A stretch of DNA of 64,000 nucleotides from Stropharia rugosoannulata (taxonomy: Eukaryota > Basidiomycota > Agaricomycetes > Agaricales > Strophariaceae), in assembly GCA_028532985.1 (NCBI GenBank), contig JANCIK010000012.1, positions 2,418,001 to 2,482,000 of the forward strand, written 5' to 3'. Within the stretch, counting starts at the first letter, position 1. Each line of letters starts with the position of its first letter. Positions 1 to 9,741 of this stretch are shown here, in pieces. Position numbers and translations under genes: made by a program. The notes below the pieces were generated by a model. That model was not told the DNA's origin. It worked only from the letters and a program-made list of their open reading frames with translations, and ran no database searches.

Positions 1-539
1 CTGTTCACAAGATCCTCCAAAAAAGAAGCAGGTGAAGGTGAGAGGGGGCTAAGGACAACAAAGTAGGCATCAAAAGTGAACGAGCAAAGCAATATTTTGA
101 TACACACGTTGGGCATTACAGACAACATAGTAGACATTTCTACACGCATAGATGCAACCATATCGTCATCAACAGTCCTCCAAGTCTCATTCATTATGCT
201 TCAGAAAAGGAGGCAAGTTCACAAAGAGGGGCGACGGTGACCAAGGATGCGGTTGAATGTAAGCACAAAGAGATGGTGAGCGATACATATCAAGGGCAAA
301 AAAGAGCCAAAACATATGGCTGCAAATTTCAGACTAAAATCATGGCGATATGAGTTTGTAACCATCATGCGATTACTTTAAAAAGAAGTAATAACATATA
401 CACACGGACCTTAATACGCCGAGCGCAAACATAGTCCGTGATTTGCGCTTGAAAGATAATGAATATTTGAGATGATCGCGTTGAGCAACAATATTATCCC
501 TCCCTCCCGCCAACCAGACTTTCTACTAGGTGAATCGAT
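1..539. other. No gene seen; flank or 5' part of the Helitron
   Basis: AT-rich sequence without a convincing coding frame. It precedes the first Helitron reading frame and may hold its promoter and 5' terminus. I could not place a Helitron 5' TC end with confidence. Confidence 0.4.
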
Positions 540-878
540 ATGGGCGTTCTCGGTGACGAAGACCTACACGGTGTATCATTAGTAAATCTAGCAGCCATAT
601 GCAGAAAATTAGGCTTCGTTAAATATAAGGACACGCGAACACGCACATTACTTCATGCAGCGATAGAAGTTCTTACAGAGGAGGAAAGAGAAACAATCAT
701 GGACGAGCTGCGTCAAGCGGTAGTTGAAGGGGCCACTGGATACAAGCGCAAACGTGTCAACCAAATTTCTCATAATAACAAGCGACAGAAAATATGTGGA
801 CAGGGAGAAACACCTATACAAGACACTGACGGCAGTGATAGCGAACGTGAGCTGTCATATACTGAACAAGTTATGTGA
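540..878 (+). CDS. Helitron N-terminal reading frame, unknown function
   Basis: Open frame of 112 codons beginning with ATG at 540. It encodes a helical N-terminal half with many Leu and Glu residues, then a basic patch around residues 68-85 containing KRKR, which could be a nuclear-localisation-like segment. No family is recognised. It overlaps the DUF6570 frame in a different phase, and I found no donor/acceptor pair joining the two in phase. It is either the first exon of the Helitron gene with an unresolved junction or a separate small protein. Confidence 0.4.
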   Translation: MGVLGDEDLHGVSLVNLAAICRKLGFVKYKDTRTRTLLHAAIEVLTEEERETIMDELRQAVVEGATGYKRKRVNQISHNNKRQKICGQGETPIQDTDGSDSERELSYTEQVM

Positions 879-1887
879 CAGGAAACTGACCTACCACTAC
901 TCCATTAAAGACGATACCGTAATCAGGGAATATGGAGGATCAGGTGTTGAAGAGGGTATATCAACAGGCGAAGATCAAGGTTGTGCCGCATCATCTGCGG
1001 ACAGAATCAAGGAGATTATCGATTCTGATTTTTTGAGGCCACCAACCAAGGAGGAAATTGACGAAGTGACGGCCAGGTTCATCGACGCTACGAGTAACCA
1101 GGCATTGCAGACAGGAGCATGTGGCAGCTGCGCACGAGAGTCCAGCATTCGGGAACTGGTGGAGATGGACATTGATAAAATTCCTAACAAGGACATGTTA
1201 AAACCACATACCCCTCATCCTGCGCACGTATTAACAGCTGGCATTCTTCTTTATGACAAAGCACTGTACTTGGATGACCGTAAAACGCAGATATGCTGTG
1301 AATGCTTACTCTGTCTAAAATCCGAAAAACAACCAAAGTTCAGTCTAGCGAACAATATGTGGATAGGAGACGTACTGGCAGAGCTTAAAGGACTTTCCCT
1401 GGCAGAGCGTCTTCTAATAGCAAAATACTACCCTTCTGCATACGTCGTCAAGCTCTATCCTAAACATAAAAGGGCAAAGAAATGGGATAAGAAACTTCTA
1501 TACGACGGATTGAAAGGAAATGTGTCCACTTACAAGCTCAACCCTAAAGATGTTGCACCCATTATCGATGGTGAAACTTACCCACTGTCGCCCAAGATAT
1601 TGTCGGCCACCATAGGTGTAACATTTGTCGGACCAAAAGGCCGCATAGCGGAGGTGTTGCCACGCGATATTGCCAGGGTTAGGAGAAAGAGGATACGGAG
1701 TGCTTTGCAGTGGCTGAAGACTATATATGCGGATATAACGATATCTGAGGATAATTTGGCAAGTCTGCCGGAAGACAGCATACCGGAAGAGATTTTGTTG
1801 GTCACTAAACAGTCAGAAGATACGGAAGCATTAGGACGAGAACATAACAGATACATACCTGATGAGGAAGACGAAGCAAGTAATTAA
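724..1887 (+). CDS. DUF6570-type domain of the Helitron protein
   Basis: The frame is open to 1887, but the exon most likely ends at 1879, where a gtaatt donor starts a 48-bp intron (1880-1927). From about 1280 it encodes a CxxC pair (CCECLLC), then NMWIGDVLAEL and LAERLLIAKYY, then a C-terminal part with VRRKRIRSALQWL and SEDNLASLPED. This matches the DUF6570 domain found before the Rep domain of many basidiomycete Helitrons. The start is uncertain: the first 50-60 codons have low similarity to anything and overlap the 540-878 frame, so the true exon may begin near 900. Confidence 0.7.
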   Translation: MKGPLDTSANVSTKFLIITSDRKYVDREKHLYKTLTAVIANVSCHILNKLCDRKLTYHYSIKDDTVIREYGGSGVEEGISTGEDQGCAASSADRIKEIIDSDFLRPPTKEEIDEVTARFIDATSNQALQTGACGSCARESSIRELVEMDIDKIPNKDMLKPHTPHPAHVLTAGILLYDKALYLDDRKTQICCECLLCLKSEKQPKFSLANNMWIGDVLAELKGLSLAERLLIAKYYPSAYVVKLYPKHKRAKKWDKKLLYDGLKGNVSTYKLNPKDVAPIIDGETYPLSPKILSATIGVTFVGPKGRIAEVLPRDIARVRRKRIRSALQWLKTIYADITISEDNLASLPEDSIPEEILLVTKQSEDTEALGREHNRYIPDEEDEASN

Positions 1888-1927
1888 GATAACAACCATC
1901 TAATAATAGCTATTACTTACGGTATAG

Positions 1928-3972
1928 TCATAGACGTGAGACAACAAGAAGACATCAGGCTACAAGAGGCATTGAATGAAGCAGGTCTAGTTGAGGTTAA
2001 CGATGAAGATGAATGCTGTAAGTGTATATGTGTGAAGTGGCAAGCGAATCTGACCTTTTTGTGTGCCTGAATAGCCGTACCAATTGAGCCCTGTATAGTC
2101 CCGCTCCAGTCGTTAGGCGTGATAGACATTGAAGGAGCGGATATTTCATCCTCGGAGCTCATGGCACACGCTCTCAGTAACGCATGCCAACCAAAGGGAG
2201 ACTAAGATTTTGTGATATGTAGGGGAAGCGCGTTCATTAACGAATATGCACGCATTGACCCCAAGACCAAATTGTGCAACGACGGAGGACCTAGTAACCC
2301 CAACCATCTCCTGGGGTGCTTCCCAACATTGTTTCCATACGGCGCAGGCGGAGTAGAAACCGACAGGCCAATCAAACTACCCTACGAAACACATGTTAGA
2401 TGGAGCATGAATTATTGGGATCGAAGGTTCAGAAAGGACCCACAGTATATGTTTCAAGTGTTTGGCGTCATGCAAAAACGCCAAGTTTGTCGTTCAGCAT
2501 CCCTACAAATGAAGAAGTCAACCTTCAAAAAAAACATAGACTTGATTCACACATTGACGCCAGCCGATCTCATACAAGCGAGTAAAGAGGAAGCAAGGAA
2601 TGTTCATTTCAGTAACCCAGCAGTCAGAGCTCTGAGACAAGAACTAAGTGCCGTACATACGAAGGTCCAAGGAACCGATGAATCACGACACAGCGTACGA
2701 TCAAAAATTTGGGCGACGAACCTTGTATTCAATCCACCAACATTATGGGTTACTGTGAATCCAGCCGACACTCAAGATCCCATCGCGCAAGTACTGACAG
2801 GAGCGGAAATAGACTTGGACGCATTCTGTAGCACCGCTGGGCCGGATGTGAATGACAGAGCAAAGAACATTGCAGGAGATCCGTTTGCAGCCGTGCAGTA
2901 CTTCAACATGATTATTACATTGGTTCTAGAAGTGTTATTTGGTGTCAAGAAATTGCCATCAGGCTGCATAGACAGGACGTACGGGGCAATTGGGAAGGTA
3001 CAGAGCTACATAGGGACGGTGGAGGCGCAAGGCCGTGGTACTCTGCATCTACACACGTTAATTTGGCTGAAAGATGCCCCTTCTTCCAAGGAAATAAAAG
3101 AAGCACTGAAGTCGGAGGTGTTCAGAGAAAAGCTGAAGGAATATGTGGGGCAGGTTATCAAGGCAGATATTGATGGTAGAACGACAGAAGAAGTTAAGGA
3201 CATACCCAAGATAACAGCGGTATCGTACTCGCGACCCATAGACCCACGTAGTTCAACAACGAAAGAAACGAAAGCCCGGGAGAAAGAGCTGGTCAGAGCA
3301 CTCCAATTCCACGTATGCGATACAGAAAGATGCCTTAGTATGCTGAAAGGTCGATTGAAATGCAAACGTAGGGCACCATTCCAGACAGCCGGTCAGGATT
3401 GGGTAGACGAGATAGGGAATTGGGGGCCCAAATGTATATGCGAATTTCTTAATAACTGGAATCCATGCATATTGAACTGCGGGCGCTGCAATCACGATCT
3501 GAAGCTGATTTTGAGCGGAATGGATACAGCGACAATCACGTACTACATCACCAACTATGCGACCAAGAAACAACAGAAATCTTCAAATATATCGGCATTA
3601 CTTGCGGAGAGACTCGCGTTTATCAGGGAGACGGACAAAAAGCAAAAGGATCTAAATGCGATCAACAAACGTCTAATACAAAGATGCGCAAACAGTCTCG
3701 CTCGGTATCGTGAATTCAGCGCACCCGAAATTATGACGTACATTAACGGGTGGCCGGATATTTATGAACTACACAATTATGTGTCTCTGTACTGGGATTC
3801 AGCAATGAGAGCGCTCAGATCGTCGATACCATCACTTTGGGGGGAAACGTAAGTAATATTGATCAAATCAACGATATTTTGTATTTCTGACAAACCGATT
3901 TATAGCGCACAGACTAAAGGGGGCGCGAAAGGGCAAACAAAAGTAGACAATCCAGAGAACAACGACGTACAG
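1928..3972 (+). pseudogene. Helitron Rep (HUH endonuclease) exons, one in-frame stop
   Basis: Exons 1928-2017, 2075-3848 and 3906-3972 join in phase. The encoded Helitron-like domain starts with NPNHLLGCFPTLFPYG near 2305. It contains LWVTVNPAD, the HUH-type metal-binding motif GRGTLHLHTLIW near 3030-3065 and the catalytic two-tyrosine motif YYITNYATK near 3540-3570. These residues nick and join single strands during rolling-circle transposition. A TAA at 2203-2205 interrupts the frame just before DFVICRGSAF, where relatives read through. CAA to TAA would be one C-to-T change, which suggests decay. Confidence 0.82.
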
Positions 3973-4027
3973 GTCAGTATCAATATACCATAAGAAAATG
4001 AAGACAATATTAAATATACGTTTCAAG

Positions 4028-6716
4028 GGCCAGCAATGCACAGTTCAGGTTGTGGACGGAACAGTTTCACTTTGAGATCAGCTTCGTGATTACAGATATC
4101 GGGGACAAGAACTTGAACATATGAGCCTGTATGAATTTGTTGAGAATACATATGAAGGAGAAGAAACAGAAGAGCGCATGGAGGGCCAGTCAAAGGCAGG
4201 ACGTCTGCCCAATCAACGAAGTAAATATAAGCCAGAGGCAGGGAAAGGGAAAAAATGCCGAGTAATGCGGGTGACAGGACACGAAACCATAGTCCGTTTC
4301 GTTGGGAAATGGTTTCCGCGTAACGATGGACCAACAGCAGGAGAAGAGGAGATATATGCAGCCAGCATGCTTTTATTGCTACATCCATGGCGCAAAATCG
4401 AACACCTGAAACCGGCAGAGGGTACCTTTAAAACAAAGTTATCAAATATGCTATCGAGCGCAAGTAAGAAGACACGTACAATTGTGGAGAACATCCAATA
4501 TTACTATGAATGCGCAGACGGAGCGAAAGAACGGAGGGAACTGGAAAAAAATGGGGAAACTAGTCAGTTGCAAGGAGAATTCAACCTGGAGATTGACGAA
4601 GACGACCTGGAGTTAATGAAGATGGACCGAGAAAGCTGGGAGGCGATCGGGGAAGTAACAGAGGATGATATCAGAGTGGCGAGAATGACGCGCATAGCGA
4701 AGAGGGAGCTTCATTTTGGTGACATGGCGATGATGGAGGCAACAGACGCAGGAATATTTAACAATGAACAAGACGACATACCTGAATGGATAGGGAGTGC
4801 AAGGACACCAGAAGACGAGGAATTCGATAAGATCCGAGTGTGGGAGAAGCAATTGAAGGATACGACAAGGAATATGGTCAAAAATGGCATTGACATCACA
4901 TCGGGTCTACAGAACGAGGAAGAGGGCTTGTCAGAGACCGAAATCAAAAAGAAAAAGCATGCAAACGAGGTTGAACCTAGCATTGAGCGCATTATCCAAT
5001 CGCAAACGGGAAATGAAGCGCAAGGTGAACCAACGAGGCCAAAACTTCAAATGCTTAACAAGGAACAGAGGTGCGCACATGATATTAAGGATATCATAGA
5101 AGGTGAGGCGGAGAGGATCAAAAATAGAGATGTAATACTGACTTGGTTATGCAGGGCGAGAATCAGAACCATTGAAGATGTTGATCTTGGGTCAAGGAGG
5201 AACTGGGAAGTCCATGCTTATTAGCGCAATAACAGAGTCATTCGCATTTCACGGAAAAGAAGACATACTTGCTAAATGTGCAACCACGGGTATAGCGGCA
5301 ACAGATATAGGCGGAAGAACACTACATTCTTGGGCAGTGTTGGCAATAAAAAACCGTAATGCAGACTGGACCAAACAAAGAGGAGAAGCAGTGAGCAAGG
5401 ACAAACGTCGAACGCACATTATCGGAAAGGAATTTCTCATCATAGACGAAATATCGATGGCGGACAAAACTGATTTCTTCAACATGTCGCAAATAGCAGG
5501 GTACACCAGGGCTAGTGAATTCAAGGGATCGGCAGAAGATCCGTTTGGAGGAATGAATGTAATACTGACAGGCGATTTTCACCAGTTCCCGCCCGTTGGC
5601 AATTCATCAGGAGCACTATATGTTGATAAAAAAGACGACAAAGCGAATGCGAAACTGGGACGAGCAATATTCAAGCAATTCAACAAAGTGGTGATACTCA
5701 CGGAACAAGTACGCGTAAAGGATCATGTATGGATGAACATCCTCGACAAAATCAGGATCGGCGACTGCGACGAGAACGATATTCAAGAAATACGCCAACT
5801 TGTACTGTTGAATCCAGACTGCAAACGACCAGATTTTAGTCTTGACCCATGGAGAGAGGCGATCCTGGTAACTTCAAGACATTCTGTGCGAGAAAAATGG
5901 AATGAAAAGGCGATTATAAAACACAGTTTTAGAACAGGCAACATACGATATACGTTTCCAAGCGAAGACTTCATGAAGGACACGGGAGATAAACTGAATA
6001 TGGAAGCTCGACTTGCAGTTGCCCAACTTGATGAAAAGAAGACGGGAAAACTGAAGGATGAACTACAAATAACGAAGGGCATGAAAGCAATGGTCCTTCT
6101 TAACTTGGCGATTGAGGCAGACATAGCAAATGGGACGAGAGGGCAGATTTATGAAATTGTGTTGGATGAAAGGGAAGACAAGAACCTGGTACCTATAGAT
6201 GGGCATATCCATTTACAATATCCGCCCATGATGATCCTCTTCAAACCGGATAAAGCGTCCAACATCGAGTTCGAAGGCATACCGAAAGGACTTATACCTC
6301 TAACACCTTCGGAGTCATCGTTTACAGTAAGAGGAGCAGACAATGTGACTTACAAGATTCGTAGACGGCAGTACGCAATGACCGCAGGATACGCATTCAC
6401 GGATTATAAATCGCAAGAGCAAACTCTAGAATATGTCATAATCGACTTAGCAAGCCCTCCAACAGGGAGAATATCACCTTTCGCGGCGTACGTGGCGTTG
6501 TCGAGAAGCAGGGGAAGGAATACGATCAGGCTTCTGCGAGAATTTGACGAAGAAATATTTCAGCACCATCCATCCGAAGACCTGAGAAAAGAAAAGAAAA
6601 GATTTCAACAACTAAACGAAATAACGAAAGAAGACGAACAGAGACGCAGAGGAGGTAGCGATACACTATCAAGCGACATAGAAGACAATGTAACGACCAA
6701 GGATGCGGAAGAGTAG
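4028..6716 (+). pseudogene. Helitron PIF1-like helicase exons, one in-frame stop
   Basis: Exons 4028-5102 and 5155-6716 join in phase over a 52-bp intron (gtgagg donor, TACTGAC branch-like site, gcag acceptor). Helicase motifs are clear: Walker A GQGGTGKS near 5192, HSWAVLAI, Walker B FLIIDEISMAD near 5430, LTGDFHQFPPVG near 5565, EQVRVKD, and C-terminal GYAFTDYKSQEQT and YVALSRSRGR. This is the 5'-3' helicase that unwinds donor DNA in Helitron transposition. A TGA at 4073-4075 lies in frame upstream of QLRDYRYRGQELE, which normally bridges Rep and helicase. CGA to TGA is again a C-to-T change. An alternative acceptor at about 4081 could avoid it. Confidence 0.82.
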
Positions 6717-6746
6717 CATATAGTACAATTCGCTACGCATAGATAA

Positions 6747-6850
6747 TATTTGGCGGTGTTTGCTTCTAAGATCACAGACGGATGGCGAGAGAAACGAGGT
6801 TGTCTGTATAAGATCGTATTTGGCGGTGTTTGCTTCTAAGATCACAGACG
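6747..6850 (+). repeat. Pair of 34-bp direct repeats downstream of the helicase
   Basis: The same 34 bases lie at 6747-6780 and 6817-6850, 70 bp apart, starting TATTTGGCGGTGTTTGCTTC and ending ATCACAGACG. They lie just after the helicase stop codon, in the expected 3' region of the Helitron. They may be a local tandem duplication; their role is unknown. Confidence 0.85.
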
Positions 6851-7051
6851 AAACATTTGCACGAGAGCAAACTGACGACGAAACTACTATATATGGTGAA
6901 TTCCCACCTCGGGGAACCTTACTTTTCAAGCAAGGCCATTTCTCTATCCATGTAGGTCACATTCCTCTCACTCCGAGCCCACCACTTTCTCTGCACTCTC
7001 TGAGGTCCCCGTCTCTGAAGAACAATCCCGACCAACTATGACACCTAAAAG

Positions 7052-8077
7052 TATGGCGGTCCATGTGAGGAAATATTCCGCGCGGATATTTTGGGACTTT
7101 TCATGTGCGCGAAAGTTTACACACGCTGCGCGGAATAGTTGAGGCATGCGCGAAAGTTTTCGAGTCTGTGCGGAAAAGCTTAGCATGCACGAAAAGCAGT
7201 TCAAGGTCAAATCTAACCTGCACGGATTTTCTACATTCATTTCTGTGTGCGCGGAAATACTGGTACGGTGCGCGGAAAAGTTTGCAAAGTTGCGCGAAAG
7301 TTTTGAGAATTAAGGTTTACTAGGGTGCCGTGCTGCCGTGCTTAGATAATTGATGTGAACGGCAGAACACCGGCATGCTGAATGAGAGAATTCACACGGT
7401 TTTCCTACCATGAACTTCCGCCTGCACTTCCTTCACTATGCATGAAAACCAGCTGTATTGTGTTATTTATACAATTTAAAATACCAATAATGATTTTCCA
7501 CAGGTACTCTGGTACTGGCATATTGTGTACTTGCCCAATAATACTTAGATATGGGGTGGTTACATCTGAATTTAGGCATTCAAGCAATACCCAGGTCTTA
7601 CCAGTTCTACCCAATCAATCAAATGTATTCACAACAATATAATTGACGTCCTTAACATCTTTATGCGGTTTTAGAGTGTTCTACTTCAGTAGTAAGCCAG
7701 ACAGCAGGCGATATTTCATGGAAGAAAACCCGTGTGAATTCTCTCATTCAGCATGCCGGTGTTCTGCCGTTCACATCAATTATCTAAGCACGGCAGCACG
7801 GCACCCTAGTAAACCTTAATTCTCAAAACTTTCGCGCAACTTTGCAAACTTTTCCGCGCACCGTACCAGTATTTCCGCGCACACAGAAATGAATGTAGAA
7901 AATCCGTGCAGGTTAGATTTGACCTTGAACTGCTTTTCGTGCATGCTAAGCTTTTCCGCACAGACTCGAAAACTTTCGCGCATGCCTCAACTATTCCGCG
8001 CAGCGTGTGTAAACTTTCGCGCACATGAAAAGTCCCAAAATATCCGCGCGGAATATTTCCTCACATGGACCGCCATA
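7052..8077. mobile_element. Foldback/MITE-like element with long inverted repeats
   Basis: The left end begins TATGGCGGTCCATGTGAGG at 7052 and its reverse complement closes the element at 8077. The arms stay near-perfect for about 350 bp (7052 to about 7410 against about 7720 to 8077), with roughly 300 bp of unrelated sequence between. TAAAAG flanks both sides (7046-7051 and 8078-8083), a likely 6-bp target duplication. The arms contain about ten spaced copies of a GCGCGAAAG/GCGCGGAAA motif. There is no transposase, so it is probably non-autonomous. The superfamily is not clear from the ends. Confidence 0.85.
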
Positions 8078-8096
8078 TAAAAGCGCGTACGCCCGG

Positions 8097-9508
8097 TGAC
8101 AGGCCTGCGTCTACACCAAGGCTGTAAGTGGCTACAGTGGGCGCTTTGGGCTGAAGTGCAGGGGTACAGCAGAGCGGTGACTAGCCTGGTCAGCCGTCTC
8201 AGCGCTCAGCGCGTGCATCACAAATCATCACGCGTGTGTTCAGCGGGCGGTTGTGTGGGGTTCAGCGGACTGTACAGGCCATGAGTACACAGTTGAAGTA
8301 CCCGGAATAGCTGTCAGCGGAGCACATAACGGTTACTGTCTTCTCAGCGGAAGACAGGAGTACAGCTGAGTAAAAATATCAAAGGCGATGAGCAGGACTG
8401 TGTGTAGACGAGGCCTCAAGGGGCTTAGCGGAACACTTCATAAAGGCGAAATTTGCCTAAGTCCACTCGTCAGGTGACCGTGGCGCGCGCGCTGGAGCGT
8501 GTGATGCCCGAGGGAATGAACAATGCGCACAGCATGGGCTCCGCTTGGAAACTTTGACAGCGGTAACCAGACCTCAATAACCAAGAAGGAATCGCTCAGC
8601 GGAGTTTAACGGCGTCTCTCGGCGGAGGCTGGCGACGCAACGGGATCAGGTCGCGCTCAGCGGAGTAGTCATCAAAACGCCCAGCGGAGGCACATGCGCT
8701 CAGCGGACCTTTGGTCCGGCATTGCTAGTATTTACTCTCCACCTAAATTAGTACACAGCGCGCGTCTATATAAACTTGTAATTGTAACTATGGGAATTAA
8801 GCAATTGTCTACCCACTAGATCTGTGTGTTGGGCTCTGTCCCAGACTGTCAGCGGGCTGTGTTTAGCTTTTGTTAGGGTCTTTACTGTGAAGTGTATTGT
8901 GAATCATAGAAGTTTTGGATAGCTTCTGGCCACCGGGTCATTTGGAGAGCTCAGCGGGGAGTCAGTACAACCGTGTACGAAAACTCGCGCTGTAGTGTTT
9001 TGTGAATTGAGACTGCACCACCAGGTGAACGAGGTTCTGGATAGCCTCAGCGGAACAGGACTTTGGACAGTCCCAGCGGAATGACTTTGGATAGTCAGCG
9101 GAGCGGGGCACAATTGGGAATACCAGCTTGTGTGAGCATCTGCATCGGTCACCAGACCTCAAACTCACTCAGCAGAATAAGCCCCGCGGAGCCACCATCA
9201 AAACTATACATTACTATTGATACCCTGTGCTCAGCGGAGGTCGCCCAGACATTAATCTGAGACTTCTAGAATTAAACCCCTCCTTTAAAACAAACTTGCA
9301 GGCACTGTACAGCGGACATCTGGACTGAACTTACGAGACTCTTAAACATCACAGTCCGCTCAGCGGAGAGGACCAGGAGAAGTGTAGACATCTATAATCT
9401 GTTTAGCTGAAGAGCATCGCTCGATCTAAGGGATAGGATCTCGCTCCGCAGGGGTTGTGTGTGTTGTGTTTCTTGTGATTCGAGTCTAGCCCCGCGGCAG
9501 ACCTCTCA
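8097..9508 (+). repeat. 5' LTR of element A
   Basis: 1,412 bp, beginning TGACAGGCC and ending GACCTCTCA (TG...CA). It contains 16 exact CAGCGG hexamers by eye and no CCGCTG. A TATA box lies at 8767-8774. It is followed after 2 bp by a primer-binding-site-like sequence. Preceded by CCGG at 8093-8096, the likely 4-bp target duplication. Confidence 0.92.
8767..8774 (+). promoter_or_regulatory. LTR TATA box
   Basis: TATATAAA within GCGCGTCTATATAAACTTG, about 670 bp into the LTR. It probably marks the end of U3, with transcription starting roughly 30 bp downstream. The same sequence is kept in the other full LTRs (reversed near 24110; forward near 39530). Confidence 0.6.
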
Positions 9509-9741
9509 TCTGGAGCCCACTGCGAGGGGTAGGTTCAGAAATCTCATATAGTGTTTCGGGGACCACGGCTTAGCACCTATTACAAAACATTTTAAAAATT
9601 TCAAATACAACGGGGACGAGTAACAAGCGAGGCAAATTTCCTGCACTGTCGTCGCTAGCAGAACCAGCGGAGGCTAGACCATCATTTGGTATACTGCCTC
9701 CGAGCGGGCGATCGACTAGGAGCAAGAAAGACGCTGAGCTT
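9509..9741 (+). other. Leader between 5' LTR and gag, element A
   Basis: Untranslated leader holding the primer-binding site. The gag frame stays open upstream of 9742 to just after a TAG ending at about 9570. That TTAG would also serve as a splice acceptor, so a spliced leader is possible. No ATG lies in frame here. Confidence 0.5.
9511..9528 (+). promoter_or_regulatory. Candidate primer-binding site of element A
   Basis: TGGAGCCCACTGCGAGGG starts 2 bp after the LTR. It begins with TGG, as expected for pairing with a tRNA 3' CCA end. The matching tRNA was not identified. Confidence 0.55.

Larger units (their letters stand above)
540..6850 (+). mobile_element. Degenerate Helitron (rolling-circle transposon)
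   Basis: The order is a small N-terminal frame, a DUF6570-type domain, a HUH Rep (Helitron helicase-like) domain and a PIF1-like helicase, all on one strand, as in fungal Helitrons. Phases join across introns at 1880-1927, 2018-2074, 3849-3905, 3973-4027 and 5103-5154. Two in-frame stops (TAA 2203-2205, TGA 4073-4075) suggest a dead copy. No clear 3' hairpin plus CTRR end was found, so both limits are approximate. Confidence 0.85.

Noticed and set aside
7020..7051. Helitron 3' end at CTAA near 7045
   Set aside because: CTAA is present, but no stem-loop 10-12 bp upstream was found, and TAAAAG is better explained as the duplication of the foldback element.
7105..8024. Two identical 72-codon frames in the foldback element arms (7105-7323 and 7806-8024)
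   Set aside because: They are the same inverted-repeat sequence read from each end; composition follows the GCGCGAAAG iterations and there is no protein-like conservation.
8904..9260. Open frames of 65-82 codons inside the LTRs, repeated at every LTR copy
   Set aside because: They occur on both strands of repeated LTR DNA and lie across the TATA-to-primer-site region; repetition reflects the LTR, not a gene.
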